From Pseudomonas alkylphenolica (lineage in GTDB: Bacteria; Pseudomonadota; Gammaproteobacteria; Pseudomonadales; Pseudomonadaceae), in the NCBI RefSeq assembly GCF_016009175.1, contig NZ_JADUCM010000014.1:1-64000 (forward strand): a stretch of 64,000 bases of DNA, read 5' to 3'. The translations under genes were made by a program, and so were the position numbers. The notes under the pieces were generated by a model, which was given only the letters and a program-made list of their open reading frames with translations, was not told the origin of the DNA and did no database searches. Shown here piece after piece: positions 1 through 8,740 of this stretch. Position 1 is the stretch's first letter. Every line of letters starts with the position of its first letter.

Positions 1-16
1 CCTACAGGAGGCGGTT

Positions 17-39
17 GTAGGAGCCGGCTTGCTGGCGAT
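17..39 (+). repeat. Single REP half-element upstream of kup
   Basis: GTAGGAGCCGGCTTGCTGGCGAT matches the head of Pseudomonas putida-type REP elements, with one change from the usual CTTGCCGGCGA. No inverted partner is visible before the window edge, so this may be a lone or truncated copy. The rest of 40-129 is AT-rich and probably holds the kup promoter, though no clear boxes could be assigned. Confidence 0.55.
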
Positions 40-129
40 CAGGCGCAAAAAATTTTACGCACTTTTTACGAAGGGCCGTCACGCGGTCAGGGATACTTGC
101 GCCGCATTCTGTAGCCGAGACGTCCCACC

Positions 130-2031
130 GTGAGCCAAGCCGTATCCTCTGCAAGCGCCCATCCCCCCGTAAAAACTTCCTCAATAAGCCTGCTGATTGC
201 TGCCGTCGGCGTGGTTTACGGCGATATCGGCACCAGCCCGCTGTATACCCTCAAGGAAGTGTTCGCCGGCCATTACGGCGTACAAGCCAACCATGACGGC
301 GTACTGGGTATCCTGTCGCTGGTGTTCTGGTCGCTGATCTGGGTGGTGACGCTCAAGTACGTGCTGTTCGTGCTGCGCGCCGACAACCAGGGCGAAGGCG
401 GCATCATGGCTCTGACAGCCCTTGCCCGCCGTGCGGCGGCGCCGTACCCGCGGTTGAGTCGAATACTGGTGCTACTGGGCTTGTTTGGCGCCGCACTGTT
501 CTACGGCGACAGCATGATTACCCCGGCAATCTCCGTGCTTTCGGCGGTTGAAGGCCTGCAACTGGCTTTCGATGGCATCGAACACTGGGTCGTGCCGATT
601 TCACTGGTGGTGCTGGTCGCGCTGTTCCTGATTCAAAAGCACGGCACGGCGCGCATCGGCATCCTTTTCGGACCGGTCATGGTCCTGTGGTTCAGCGTAC
701 TTGGCGCGCTGGGTGTGTATGGCATCGTCCAGCGCCCGGAAGTGCTGCTGGCGCTCAACCCGGCCAGGGCCGTGCAATTTTTCGTGGTGCATCCGGGTAT
801 CGGCGTGGCCATTCTCGGCGCCGTGGTGCTGGCACTGACCGGTGCCGAGGCGCTGTATGCCGACATGGGCCACTTTGGGCGCAAGCCGATTGCCCGGGCC
901 TGGATCCTTCTGGTGTTACCGGGGCTTGTGCTCAACTATTTCGGCCAGGGCGCGCTGATCCTCGGCAACCCTGAGGCGGTGCGTAACCCGTTCTACCTGC
1001 TGGCACCGGGCTGGGCTTTGCTGCCCATGGTCGGGCTGGCCACCCTGGCGACCATCATCGCCTCCCAGGCGGTGATTTCCGGCGCGTTTTCGCTGACGCG
1101 CCAGGCGATCCAGCTGGGGTATGTGCCGCGCATGTTCATCCAGCACACCTCAAGTCAGGAGCAAGGGCAGATCTACATCGGCACAGTGAACTGGGCGCTG
1201 ATGGTAGGTGTGGTGCTGCTGGTGATCGGCTTCGAGTCCTCCAGCGCCCTGGCTGCCGCCTATGGCGTGGCGGTGACCGGTACCATGCTCATTACCACGC
1301 TGCTGTCGGCGGCGGTGGTGCTGCTGTTGTGGAAAGCACCGCGCTGGCTGGCGATACCGTTGCTGGTGTGTTTCCTGCTGGTCGACTGCCTGTACTTTGC
1401 CGCCAACGCGCCGAAGATCTTCCAGGGCGGGGCGTTCCCGGTGATCGCCGGTACCGCACTGTTCATCCTGATGACCACCTGGAAGCGGGGCCGCAAGATC
1501 ATCGTTGAGCGCCTTGACGAGTCTGCGCTGCCGTTGCCGTTGTTCATCAGCAGTATTGCCGCCCAGCCACCGCACCGCGTGCAGGGTACGGCTGTGTTTC
1601 TTACGGCCCGTTCCGACGCAGTGCCTCACGCCTTGCTGCACAATCTGCTGCATAACCAGGTACTGCACGAGCGGGTGGTGTTGCTCACGGTGGTGTCGCA
1701 GGATCGCCCACGGGTGCCGGTGGCTGAGCGTTTCGAGGTGCAGGACTTCGGCGACGGCTTTTACCGGGTGAACCTCAACTTCGGCTTTATCGAGGAACCC
1801 GATGTACCGGCCGCATTGCAGCTGTGTCACGTACCGGGCCTGGACTTCAGCCCCATGGTCACGACGTTCTTCTTGAGCCGCGAGACGGTCATCCCGACCA
1901 AGCGCATCGGGATGGCGCGCTGGCGCGAAGGGTTGTTTGCCTTTTTGCTGAAGAACGCCAACAGCAACCTCAAGTACTTCAAATTGCCGCTCAACCGCGT
2001 GATCGAGCTGGGTACGCAGGTGGAGATGTAG
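130..2031 (+). CDS. kup: Kup-family low-affinity potassium uptake protein
   Basis: Inner-membrane K+ importer (K+/H+ symport, KUP/HAK/KT family). The 633-residue product has the family's usual length. It opens with a short variable tail, then the hallmark [12 protein letters not shown] at about residues 28-39, then about twelve hydrophobic segments up to about residue 450, and a soluble C-terminal domain. Other family signatures are [17 protein letters not shown] and [17 protein letters not shown]. Translation starts at a GTG, which gives the typical short N-terminus. A strong terminator follows, so the gene appears monocistronic and independent of the operon downstream. Family assignment is secure; regulation cannot be read from the sequence. 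Confidence 0.97.
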   Translation: MSQAVSSASAHPPVKTSSISLLIAAVGVVYGDIGTSPLYTLKEVFAGHYGVQANHDGVLGILSLVFWSLIWVVTLKYVLFVLRADNQGEGGIMALTALARRAAAPYPRLSRILVLLGLFGAALFYGDSMITPAISVLSAVEGLQLAFDGIEHWVVPISLVVLVALFLIQKHGTARIGILFGPVMVLWFSVLGALGVYGIVQRPEVLLALNPARAVQFFVVHPGIGVAILGAVVLALTGAEALYADMGHFGRKPIARAWILLVLPGLVLNYFGQGALILGNPEAVRNPFYLLAPGWALLPMVGLATLATIIASQAVISGAFSLTRQAIQLGYVPRMFIQHTSSQEQGQIYIGTVNWALMVGVVLLVIGFESSSALAAAYGVAVTGTMLITTLLSAAVVLLLWKAPRWLAIPLLVCFLLVDCLYFAANAPKIFQGGAFPVIAGTALFILMTTWKRGRKIIVERLDESALPLPLFISSIAAQPPHRVQGTAVFLTARSDAVPHALLHNLLHNQVLHERVVLLTVVSQDRPRVPVAERFEVQDFGDGFYRVNLNFGFIEEPDVPAALQLCHVPGLDFSPMVTTFFLSRETVIPTKRIGMARWREGLFAFLLKNANSNLKYFKLPLNRVIELGTQVEM

Positions 2032-2051
2032 ACATCCTGCGTTGCGCATAA

Positions 2052-2084
2052 AACAAAACCGGCCTTGTGCCGGTTTTGTTGTTT
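2052..2084 (+). terminator. Rho-independent terminator of kup
   Basis: A 12-bp perfect stem (AACAAAACCGGC / GCCGGTTTTGTT) around a five-base loop sits about 20 bases after the kup stop and ends in a T-rich stretch (TTTTGTTGTTT). The A-rich upstream arm could also let it work for the opposite strand. The following 2085-2286 holds no gene I can support. Confidence 0.9.
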
Positions 2085-2286
2085 CTGGGCGAGGACATCG
2101 CATTGCTCGTTGCTACAGCCATGCACTTGAGGCGTAGAAAAGCCCGTGCAGCAGCCAGCGCAGAGGGGTTGTCACGAAATGAAAAAGGCTTGTCGCGGGA
2201 TGAGAAGCACCTTGAAAGCGTAGGGCTTATTGTCCAGCCAACCTGTACTGACGCAGTGCATCAAGAACAAGAACGGAGTGACAAGC

Positions 2287-3267
2287 ATGTCTAAAGTCGT
2301 ACGCTTCTACGAACCGGGTGGCCCTGAAGTCCTGCGCTACGAGGACGCCGAAGTCGGTGAGCCCGGCCCGGGCCAGGTCCGCCTGCGCCAGGTTGCGGTT
2401 GGCCTGAACTACGCTGACACCTATTTTCGTAACGGCACCTACCCGATCCCGATGCCCAATGGCATGGGCGTGGAAGCGGCCGGTGTGGTCCAGGCAGTGG
2501 GTGAGGGTGTCACCAACGTCGCCGTGGGCGACCGCGTCACCTACACCGGGTTTCTCAATACCCTGGGCGCTTATTGCACCGAGCGCCTGATCGGCGCCGC
2601 TGCGCTGATCAAGCTGCCGGAAACCATCGCCTTTGAAACCGCTGCGGCAATGACCATGCGCGGCCTGACGTCAGCCTACCTGATGCGCCGCCTGTACGAC
2701 TTCAAACCGGGCGATACTCTGTTGCTGCACGCCGCTGCCGGTGGCGTAGGCCTGATCGTGTCGCAGTGGGCCAAGCTGCTGGGCGTCAATGTCATCGGTA
2801 CCGTGTCCACCGATGCCAAGGCCGAAGTCGCCAAGGCTCACGGCTGCACCCACACCATCAACTACAGCCACGAAGATGTGGCCAAGCGCGTGCGCGAACT
2901 CACCGATGGCGTTGGCGCCAACGTGGTGTTCGACAGCGTCGGCAAAACCACTTTCATGTCGTCGCTCGACTCGCTCAAGCGCCGCGGCCTGCTGGTGTGT
3001 GTCGGTACCGCTTCGGGCACCATCCCGCCGTTCGATCCACAGATCCTGGCCATGAAAGGTTCTTTGTTCATGACCCGTCCGGCGCTGGCCGACTACATTG
3101 CCGACCCGGTCGAGAAAGCCGACCTTGCCGGCGAGTTGTTCGATCACGTCAGCAGCGGCCGGATCAAGATCGAGATCAATCAGCACTACGCCCTGCAGGA
3201 CGCCGTCCAGGCCCACCGTGACCTGGAAGCGCGCAAAACCACCGGTTCGTCGATCTTCGTCATCTGA
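2287..3267 (+). CDS. Quinone oxidoreductase / medium-chain alcohol dehydrogenase family protein
   Basis: NAD(P)H-dependent reductase of the MDR superfamily, quinone oxidoreductase (QOR) branch, 326 residues. An N-terminal GroES-like domain (about residues 1-125) precedes a Rossmann domain with a nucleotide-binding AAAGGVGL motif. The catalytic-zinc cysteines of alcohol dehydrogenases are absent, as expected for QOR enzymes. The start is ATG 2287 with GGAG (2275-2278) upstream; an in-frame upstream start would add 19 unlikely residues. It is the first gene of a tight plus-strand operon: the dioxygenase start lies 13 bases after its stop. Its substrate in the pathway is unknown; it probably reduces an enone or quinone-like intermediate. 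Confidence 0.88.
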   Translation: MSKVVRFYEPGGPEVLRYEDAEVGEPGPGQVRLRQVAVGLNYADTYFRNGTYPIPMPNGMGVEAAGVVQAVGEGVTNVAVGDRVTYTGFLNTLGAYCTERLIGAAALIKLPETIAFETAAAMTMRGLTSAYLMRRLYDFKPGDTLLLHAAAGGVGLIVSQWAKLLGVNVIGTVSTDAKAEVAKAHGCTHTINYSHEDVAKRVRELTDGVGANVVFDSVGKTTFMSSLDSLKRRGLLVCVGTASGTIPPFDPQILAMKGSLFMTRPALADYIADPVEKADLAGELFDHVSSGRIKIEINQHYALQDAVQAHRDLEARKTTGSSIFVI

Positions 3268-3280
3268 AGAGGGCCTCAGC

Positions 3281-4129
3281 ATGCACATCGAACAATTGAC
3301 GTGCGCCATCGGCGCCGAAGTGTCCGGGGTCAACCTGGCCGATGCAGTGCACGACGACGACCTGTTCGAGCAGCTGCGTGCGCAGCTGCTCAAGCACCGG
3401 GTACTGTTTTTGCGTGACCAGAACATCACCCGTGCCGAACACGTAGCGTTCGCGCGCCGCTTTGGCGACCTGGAAGATCACCCGGTCGCCGGTAGCGACC
3501 CGGAGCATCCGGGCCTGGTGCAGATCTACAAGCGTCCGGACCAGCCGGCCGACCGTTATGAAAACGCCTGGCACACTGACGCTACCTGGCGCGAAGCACC
3601 GCCCATGGGCTGCGTGCTGCGCTGCGTGGAATGCCCGCCGGTGGGCGGCGACACCATGTGGGCGAACATGGTGCTGGCCTACCAGAACCTGCCGGACGAC
3701 GTGAAGGCAAAAATCGAAGGCCTGCGCGCCCGTCACAGCATCGAGGCCAGTTTTGGCGCCGCGATGCCGATCGAGAAACGCCTGGCGCTCAAGGCCCAGT
3801 TCCCGGATGCCGAGCACCCGGTGGTGCGTACCCACCCGGAAACCGGTGAGCAGGTGCTGTTCGTCAACGCCTTTACCACCCATTTCACCAATTACCACAC
3901 GCCGCAGCGGATACGTTTCGGCCAGGACGCCAACCCCGGTGCCGGCGATCTGCTGCGCTACCTGATCAGCCAGGCCTATCTGCCCGAGTACCAGGTGCGC
4001 TGGCGCTGGAAGCCCAACAGCATCGCGATCTGGGACAACCGCAGTACCCAGCACTACGCGGTCATGGACTACCCCGCCTGCCACCGCAAGATGGAGCGCG
4101 CCGGGATCAAGGGTGACCGTACGTTTTAA
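3281..4129 (+). CDS. TauD/TfdA-family Fe(II)/2-oxoglutarate dioxygenase
   Basis: Non-haem iron dioxygenase coupling 2-oxoglutarate decarboxylation to substrate hydroxylation; members release sulfite from taurine and alkylsulfonates or cleave ether and ester bonds. The 282 residues include the HxD iron ligands in NAWHTDATW, a distal histidine in IWDNRSTQHYAV, and the following arginine region (HRKMERAGIKGDR) that binds 2-oxoglutarate. ATG 3281 is preceded by AGAGGG. A longer in-frame ORF reaching into the upstream gene is an overlap artefact. Its place between a quinone oxidoreductase and a BKACE enzyme, in an operon ending with a YeiH exporter, suggests an early step of a catabolic route. The substrate is not determinable here. 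Confidence 0.92.
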   Translation: MHIEQLTCAIGAEVSGVNLADAVHDDDLFEQLRAQLLKHRVLFLRDQNITRAEHVAFARRFGDLEDHPVAGSDPEHPGLVQIYKRPDQPADRYENAWHTDATWREAPPMGCVLRCVECPPVGGDTMWANMVLAYQNLPDDVKAKIEGLRARHSIEASFGAAMPIEKRLALKAQFPDAEHPVVRTHPETGEQVLFVNAFTTHFTNYHTPQRIRFGQDANPGAGDLLRYLISQAYLPEYQVRWRWKPNSIAIWDNRSTQHYAVMDYPACHRKMERAGIKGDRTF

Positions 4130-4194
4130 GCGCAGGCCAGTCGCCGACTGGCGCGTTCACCGAATACGACAATAACAAGACCGAGGACGGAAAC

Positions 4195-5247
4195 ATGCAA
4201 TTCTTCGACGATTCGCTGCACCCGGAAAACATGGAAAAGGTGGTCATCACCGTGGCCCCGTATGGCCCGGAGTGGATGCCTGAGGACTTCCCTGAAGACA
4301 TCCCGCTGACCATGGACGAGCAGGTTCAAAAGGCCGTTGACTGCTACGAAGCAGGCGCCACGGTGCTGCACCTGCACGTACGTGAACTGGATGGCAAAGG
4401 CTCCAAACGCCTGTCGAAATTCAACGAATTGATTGCCGGTGTGCGCGAAGCGGTACCGGAAATGATCATTCAGGTCGGCGGCTCGATCTCGTTTGCCCCG
4501 GAAAGCGACGGCGAGGCGGCCAAATGGCTGTCGGACGATACCCGTCACATGCTCGCCGAGCTGACGCCAAAGCCTGACCAGGTGACGGTGGCGATCAACA
4601 CCACCCAGATGAACATCATGGAGCTGCTGTACCCGGAATACCTGGAGGGCACCTCGCTGTCCCACCCGGCGATTCAGGCTGCCTACAGTGAAATGACCGT
4701 ACCGGCCGGCCCGGCCTGGGTGCGCGAGCACCTGCGCCGCCTGCAGGCCAGCAACATTCAGCCGCACTTCCAGCTGACCGGCATGCACGCCCTGGAAACC
4801 CTCGAGCGCATCGTGCGCCGCGGCGACTACATGGGCCCGCTGAACCTGACCTGGATCGGTATCGGTGGCGGCTTCGACGGCCCGAACCCATTCAACTTCT
4901 TCAACTTCATCCACCGCGCCCCGGATGGCTGCACCCTGACCTCCGAGTCGCTGCTCAAGAACGTGCTGCCATTCAACGCCATGGCCATGGCCATGGGCCT
5001 GCACGCACGTTGCGGTAACGAAGACACGATCATCGACCACCAAGGCAAGCGTTTCTCCTCGGTGCAACAGATCCAGCAAACCGTACGTATTGCCCATGAA
5101 CTGGGCCGCGAGATCGCCAACGGCAAAGAAGCCCGTGCCATTTACCGCATTGGCGAGCAATACAGCAGCATCGAGGAAACGCTCAAGGCCAACGGAATGG
5201 CGCCTAACCGCCTGCCAGGTCAAAAGGGTGTACCTCAGCGCAGCTGA
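4195..5247 (+). CDS. BKACE-family beta-keto acid cleavage enzyme (DUF849)
   Basis: Zn-dependent enzyme of the BKACE (3-keto-5-aminohexanoate cleavage enzyme) family. Members condense a beta-keto acid with acetyl-CoA to give acetoacetate plus a new acyl-CoA. The 350-residue product has the family's metal-ligand signature HLHVRE near residue 60, the glycine-rich QVGGS strand, and QLTGMH / WIGIGGGFDGPN near the active site. It is somewhat longer than the roughly 300-residue bacterial average. The start at ATG 4195 follows GAGGACGGAAA. It lies 65 bases after the dioxygenase. In the operon it probably converts a keto acid made by the oxidative genes into a CoA thioester. BKACE substrates are very diverse, so none is claimed. 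Confidence 0.9.
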   Translation: MQFFDDSLHPENMEKVVITVAPYGPEWMPEDFPEDIPLTMDEQVQKAVDCYEAGATVLHLHVRELDGKGSKRLSKFNELIAGVREAVPEMIIQVGGSISFAPESDGEAAKWLSDDTRHMLAELTPKPDQVTVAINTTQMNIMELLYPEYLEGTSLSHPAIQAAYSEMTVPAGPAWVREHLRRLQASNIQPHFQLTGMHALETLERIVRRGDYMGPLNLTWIGIGGGFDGPNPFNFFNFIHRAPDGCTLTSESLLKNVLPFNAMAMAMGLHARCGNEDTIIDHQGKRFSSVQQIQQTVRIAHELGREIANGKEARAIYRIGEQYSSIEETLKANGMAPNRLPGQKGVPQRS

Positions 5248-5256
5248 CCGGTAACG

Positions 5257-5282
5257 GGTCGGCCCTTGACGGGGGGCCGACC
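5257..5282 (+). terminator. GC-rich hairpin between the BKACE and MFS genes (attenuator or mRNA stabiliser)
   Basis: GGTCGGCCC pairs perfectly with GGGCCGACC across an eight-base loop, just after the BKACE stop. No T-run follows, so full intrinsic termination is doubtful. It could lower expression of the distal genes or protect the upstream mRNA end. Confidence 0.45.
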
Positions 5283-5357
5283 TGCCACCGAACACAGCGC
5301 TGAACGTCAGGCTTTTGAATAACAAAAACATCTATGCCAGACAACTAAGGAGGCAGC

Positions 5358-6680
5358 ATGGCCGCCTATCTTGCCAACGCCACAGATGATGGTGTCGATA
5401 CTTCTCGTGGCATTCCACGGCGTTATGCCTGGTTTGTCTTCGCCTTGACCTTTGGCCTGCTGATTTCCGACTACATGTCGCGCCAAGTGCTCAACGCCGT
5501 CTTTCCTCTGCTCAAGGGCGAATGGGCCCTGAGTGACAGCCAGCTTGGCCTGCTCAGTGGCATTGTTGCCCTGATGGTCGGCTTGCTGACGTTCCCGCTT
5601 TCATTGCTCGCCGACCGCTTTGGCCGGGTCAAGAGCCTGGTGCTGATGGCCATCCTCTGGAGCCTCGCCACCCTGGGCTGCGCCCTGGCAGAAAACTATG
5701 AACAGATGTTCGTCGCCCGTTTCCTGGTCGGCGTCGGTGAAGCCGCCTACGGCAGCGTCGGTATCGCTGTGGTGGTGGCGGTGTTCCCCCGCGACATGCG
5801 CGCGACCCTGGCCGGTGCCTTTATGGCTGGCGGCATGTTCGGCTCGGTGCTGGGCATGGCGCTGGGTGGTGTATTGGCCCAGCACCTGGGCTGGCGCTGG
5901 GCCTTTGCCGGCATGGCCTTGTTTGGCTTGTTGCTGGCGGTGCTGTACCCGTTGGTGGTCAAAGAAGCGAAAATCGCCCCGAAACGCATGAACGACGCCG
6001 CGAAGAAAATCGCGCGTCCATTGCACACCTTGTACAGCAGCCGCTCGGTGATTGCCGCCTACGTCGGCAGCGGCCTGCAGTTGTTCGTCGGCGGTACGGT
6101 GATTGTCTGGATGCCCAGCTACCTGAACCGCTATTACGCCATGGGTACAGACCGTGCCGGCGTGGTCGCCGCTATCATCGTGCTGTGCAGCGGCATTGGC
6201 ATCATCCTCTGCGGCATGCTCTGCGACCGCCTGGGGCGCCAGCGCCCGGACCGCAAGATCAGCCTGGCCATCGGTTATTGCCTGGGCAGCTGCCTGTTGT
6301 TGTCGCTGGCGTTCGCCTTGCCAACCGGCACTGCGCAACTGGTGCTGATCTGCCTGGGCATGATGATCGCTGCGGGCACCAATGGCCCGTCCAGCGCGAT
6401 GGTCGCCAACCTTACGCATTACTCGGTGCACGGTACCGCGTTCGCCACCCTGACCCTGGCCAACAACCTCTTGGGGCTGGCCACCGGGCCGTTGATTACC
6501 GGGCGTGTTTCCGACGTGATCGGTTTGCACGCCGCGTTCCAGCTGGTGCCATTGATCAGCATCTTTGCCGCCGCTGTGTTTTTTGTTGCCAAGCGCCACT
6601 ACCACAACGACATGGCCCGCCTGCAAAACCTGCAGGAAGTGACGCCTGAAGTGGCGCCGATTCAGGAGGTAAAACCGTGA
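5358..6680 (+). CDS. MFS transporter
   Basis: Twelve-segment major facilitator permease, 440 residues, inner membrane. The first cytoplasmic loop carries a clear motif A (LLADRFGRVKSL, about residues 85-96), and the central loop (RPHRKIS-like, DRLGRQRPDRK) repeats the pattern. The start ATG 5358 has a near-perfect AAGGAGG at 5347-5353. Its last four bases overlap the start of the DsbA-like gene, so the two are translationally coupled. It is the likely uptake carrier for the substrate of the upstream oxidative enzymes. The subfamily and substrate cannot be fixed from sequence alone. Confidence 0.92.
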   Translation: MAAYLANATDDGVDTSRGIPRRYAWFVFALTFGLLISDYMSRQVLNAVFPLLKGEWALSDSQLGLLSGIVALMVGLLTFPLSLLADRFGRVKSLVLMAILWSLATLGCALAENYEQMFVARFLVGVGEAAYGSVGIAVVVAVFPRDMRATLAGAFMAGGMFGSVLGMALGGVLAQHLGWRWAFAGMALFGLLLAVLYPLVVKEAKIAPKRMNDAAKKIARPLHTLYSSRSVIAAYVGSGLQLFVGGTVIVWMPSYLNRYYAMGTDRAGVVAAIIVLCSGIGIILCGMLCDRLGRQRPDRKISLAIGYCLGSCLLLSLAFALPTGTAQLVLICLGMMIAAGTNGPSSAMVANLTHYSVHGTAFATLTLANNLLGLATGPLITGRVSDVIGLHAAFQLVPLISIFAAAVFFVAKRHYHNDMARLQNLQEVTPEVAPIQEVKP

Positions 6681-7330
6681 AGCGCGTGTTGTCCATCGAA
6701 GTATTTTTCGACTTTATCTGCCCTTGGTGCCTGATCGGCCAGCGTCACCTGCAGGTCGCCCTTGAGCAGCTGCGTGTCGAGCAGCCTGATGCTGAAGTCA
6801 GCGTGCGCTGGCGCGGCGTGCAATTGCTGCCGGACATGCCTGTCACCGGGCAACCCTTCGAAGCGTTCTACCGCAAACGCCTGGGCAGCGATGAAGCTGT
6901 GCGCGTTCGACAGGCCCAGGTGCGGGCCGCAGCGCAAGCGGCCGGGGTCGACATCGACTTTTCGCGCATCACGCGCATGCCCAACACCGGCGATGCCCAC
7001 CGTTTGCTCCAGCGCGCCATTGCGCTGGGTGACACGCAGGTGGTCGAAGCCTTGCTGGCACGCCTGTTCGCTGCCTACTTTGAGCAAGGCAAGGACCTCG
7101 GTGACCCGGTCACCTTGCTGCACATCGCCCGCAACTGCGGTTTGAGCCCGACGCAAATTGCCGATTGCCTGCGCGGCGATGCCAGCCCGTTCATGGGCGG
7201 CAATGCCCACGCTGCCGACGGTGTGCCTTGCTTCGTCCTCAACCAGCGTCGCGCGGTCTCGGGCGCACAGCCACCCGCCGTACTGCTGGAAGCCATGCGT
7301 GAAGCCCTGGACGAGGCGGTGCCGGCATGA
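6677..7330 (+). CDS. DsbA-family (FrnE/HCCA isomerase-like) oxidoreductase
   Basis: Cytoplasmic thioredoxin-fold protein, 217 residues, with an N-terminal FDFICPWCLIG motif giving a CPWC redox or glutathione-binding site near residues 15-18, and an inserted helical domain. This matches the FrnE / 2-hydroxychromene-2-carboxylate isomerase group rather than periplasmic DsbA, since no signal peptide is present. The start is GTG 6677, overlapping the MFS stop (GTGA) and preceded by AGGAGGT. Near its end the cis-Pro loop reads GVPCFVLNQRR. It overlaps the Rieske gene by four bases. Its role may be thiol-dependent isomerisation or reductive handling of a pathway intermediate. Confidence 0.85.
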   Translation: MKRVLSIEVFFDFICPWCLIGQRHLQVALEQLRVEQPDAEVSVRWRGVQLLPDMPVTGQPFEAFYRKRLGSDEAVRVRQAQVRAAAQAAGVDIDFSRITRMPNTGDAHRLLQRAIALGDTQVVEALLARLFAAYFEQGKDLGDPVTLLHIARNCGLSPTQIADCLRGDASPFMGGNAHAADGVPCFVLNQRRAVSGAQPPAVLLEAMREALDEAVPA

Positions 7331-7647
7331 GCCTTCGCTACCCCGTGCCCGCGCACAAGGTACCCGAGCGCGGCGGCCGTGCGCTGCTGGCGTTCGAAGG
7401 CAAGAGTCTGGCGCTGTTCAATGTCGCCGATAGCTTCTACGCCATCGATGACAGCTGCCCGCATCAAGGTGCCTCGCTGTGTGGCGGGCGCCTGGAAGGG
7501 CGGGTGATCCAGTGTTGCGCCCATGGCCTGCGTTTCGACCTGGCCAGCGGTTACCTGCTCAATTCCACCGCGCTCAAGGTGAACAGCTACCCGGTCGAGC
7601 AGCAGGGTGATCAGCTGTACATCGTCTATGAGGAGGCTGGCCAATGA
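7327..7647 (+). CDS. Rieske [2Fe-2S] ferredoxin-like protein
   Basis: Small 106-residue Rieske protein with the two cluster motifs CPHQGASL (Cys-x-His) and CCAHGLRFD (Cys-x-x-His type), separated by about 17 residues as in NirD- and dioxygenase-type ferredoxins. It has no membrane anchor, so it probably acts as a soluble electron carrier. It is embedded in an ATG/TGA-overlapping gene string with the DsbA-like protein upstream and the YeiH exporter downstream. No cognate Rieske oxygenase alpha subunit lies in the window, so its partner is unclear; the quinone oxidoreductase or dioxygenase of the same operon are possibilities. Confidence 0.92.
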   Translation: MSLRYPVPAHKVPERGGRALLAFEGKSLALFNVADSFYAIDDSCPHQGASLCGGRLEGRVIQCCAHGLRFDLASGYLLNSTALKVNSYPVEQQGDQLYIVYEEAGQ

Positions 7648-8654
7648 GCACTGTCGCGATTACCGCCGTCAACAACCGGGTACGCGAGCTGGCGCCAGGT
7701 TTTCTGGTCAGCCTGATTGCCGCCGCAGCGGCCAGCTTTCTCAGCGAGCACTACGGCGCGCCGGTAATGCTGTTTGCCTTGTTGCTGGGCATGGCGCTGA
7801 ATTTTCTCTCCGTCGACGGCCGCTGCAAGGTCGGCATCGAATTCACCGCCCGCACGGTGCTGCGCATCGGCGTTGCGTTGCTGGGCATGCGCATCACCCT
7901 GGAACAGATCGCCAGCCTTGGCTGGAAGCCGGTGGCACTGGTGGTGATCATCGTCGCTGTGACCATCAGTGTGTCGATGGTGGTGGCCAAGGCCCTGGGC
8001 TTCAACCGCTTGTTCGGCATGCTCACGGGCGGTGCCACGGCAATTTGCGGTGCTTCGGCAGCACTGGCACTGGCGGCGGCGCTACCGCCGCACAAACAGA
8101 AAGAACACGCGACGCTGTTCACCGTAATCGGCGTGTCGGCGCTGTCGACCCTGGCGATGATCCTGTACCCGATGATTGCCACCTGGCTTGAGCTGACGCC
8201 GCCCCAGGCCGGAGTATTCCTTGGCGCCACCATTCACGATGTCGCGCAAGTGGTGGGGGCGGGGTACAGCATGTCGACCGAAACCGGGGACATTGCCACG
8301 GTGGTCAAGCTGATGCGGGTGGCGATGCTGCTGCCGGTGATTGTCTGCGCCGCGATGATTACCCGGCGCTCAGGCGACGACACCAGCGGCAAGCGGCCGC
8401 CGCTGTTGCCATGGTTTGCGGTGGGTTTTGTGCTGCTGGCGTGCCTGAACAGCACCGGCTGGGTGCCGACAATAGTGCAGGGCGGTATCAACGACCTGTC
8501 GCGCTGGTGCCTGGTGGTCGCGATCAGTGCACTGGGGATGAAGACCCAGCTCAAGGAACTGGCCAAGGTCGGCTTCAAGCCCATTGCCTTGATGGTGGGC
8601 GAGACGGTGTTCCTCGTGTTGCTGGTGCTGGCGCTGATGCATTGGGGGTTGTGA
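7644..8654 (+). CDS. YeiH/PSE-family putative sulfate (sulfite) exporter
   Basis: Inner-membrane protein of 336 residues with about ten hydrophobic segments. It belongs to the YeiH / UPF0324 putative sulfate exporter family, recognised by RTVLRIGVALLGMRITL, TGGATAICGASAALA, GATIHDVAQVVGAGYS and the C-terminal SALGMKTQLKEL. It starts four bases inside the Rieske gene after AGGAGG and ends the operon, followed by a strong terminator. Substrates of this family are poorly established; some members are linked to sulfite or sulfate release during sulfonate breakdown. Together with the TauD-type dioxygenase this is circumstantial support for organosulfur metabolism, which remains an inference. Confidence 0.88.
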   Translation: MSTVAITAVNNRVRELAPGFLVSLIAAAAASFLSEHYGAPVMLFALLLGMALNFLSVDGRCKVGIEFTARTVLRIGVALLGMRITLEQIASLGWKPVALVVIIVAVTISVSMVVAKALGFNRLFGMLTGGATAICGASAALALAAALPPHKQKEHATLFTVIGVSALSTLAMILYPMIATWLELTPPQAGVFLGATIHDVAQVVGAGYSMSTETGDIATVVKLMRVAMLLPVIVCAAMITRRSGDDTSGKRPPLLPWFAVGFVLLACLNSTGWVPTIVQGGINDLSRWCLVVAISALGMKTQLKELAKVGFKPIALMVGETVFLVLLVLALMHWGL

Positions 8655-8676
8655 GGCGCCGGCTTCCGGCATTTTC

Positions 8677-8704
8677 AAAGCACGCCCAGGCGTGCTTTTT
8701 TTTG
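8677..8704 (+). terminator. Rho-independent terminator after the YeiH operon
   Basis: AAAGCACGCC pairs with GGCGTGCTTT around a three-base loop and runs into eight T residues. It lies between the converging YeiH and AraC genes and ends the plus-strand operon. Confidence 0.93.
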
Positions 8705-8740
8705 CCTGAACGCTCCTGCAGGCCGTGAGTGCAGCGTTGA

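Noticed and set aside
2230..2286. Upstream in-frame start for the quinone oxidoreductase
   Set aside because: Adds 19 residues unlike any MDR N-terminus; GGAG is correctly spaced only for ATG 2287.
3098..3280. Upstream extension of the TauD-type gene into the quinone oxidoreductase gene
   Set aside because: It would overlap the upstream gene by 170 bases, and ATG 3281 has its own Shine-Dalgarno.
4126..5331. 401-codon minus-strand frame
   Set aside because: Antisense to the BKACE gene and without family features.
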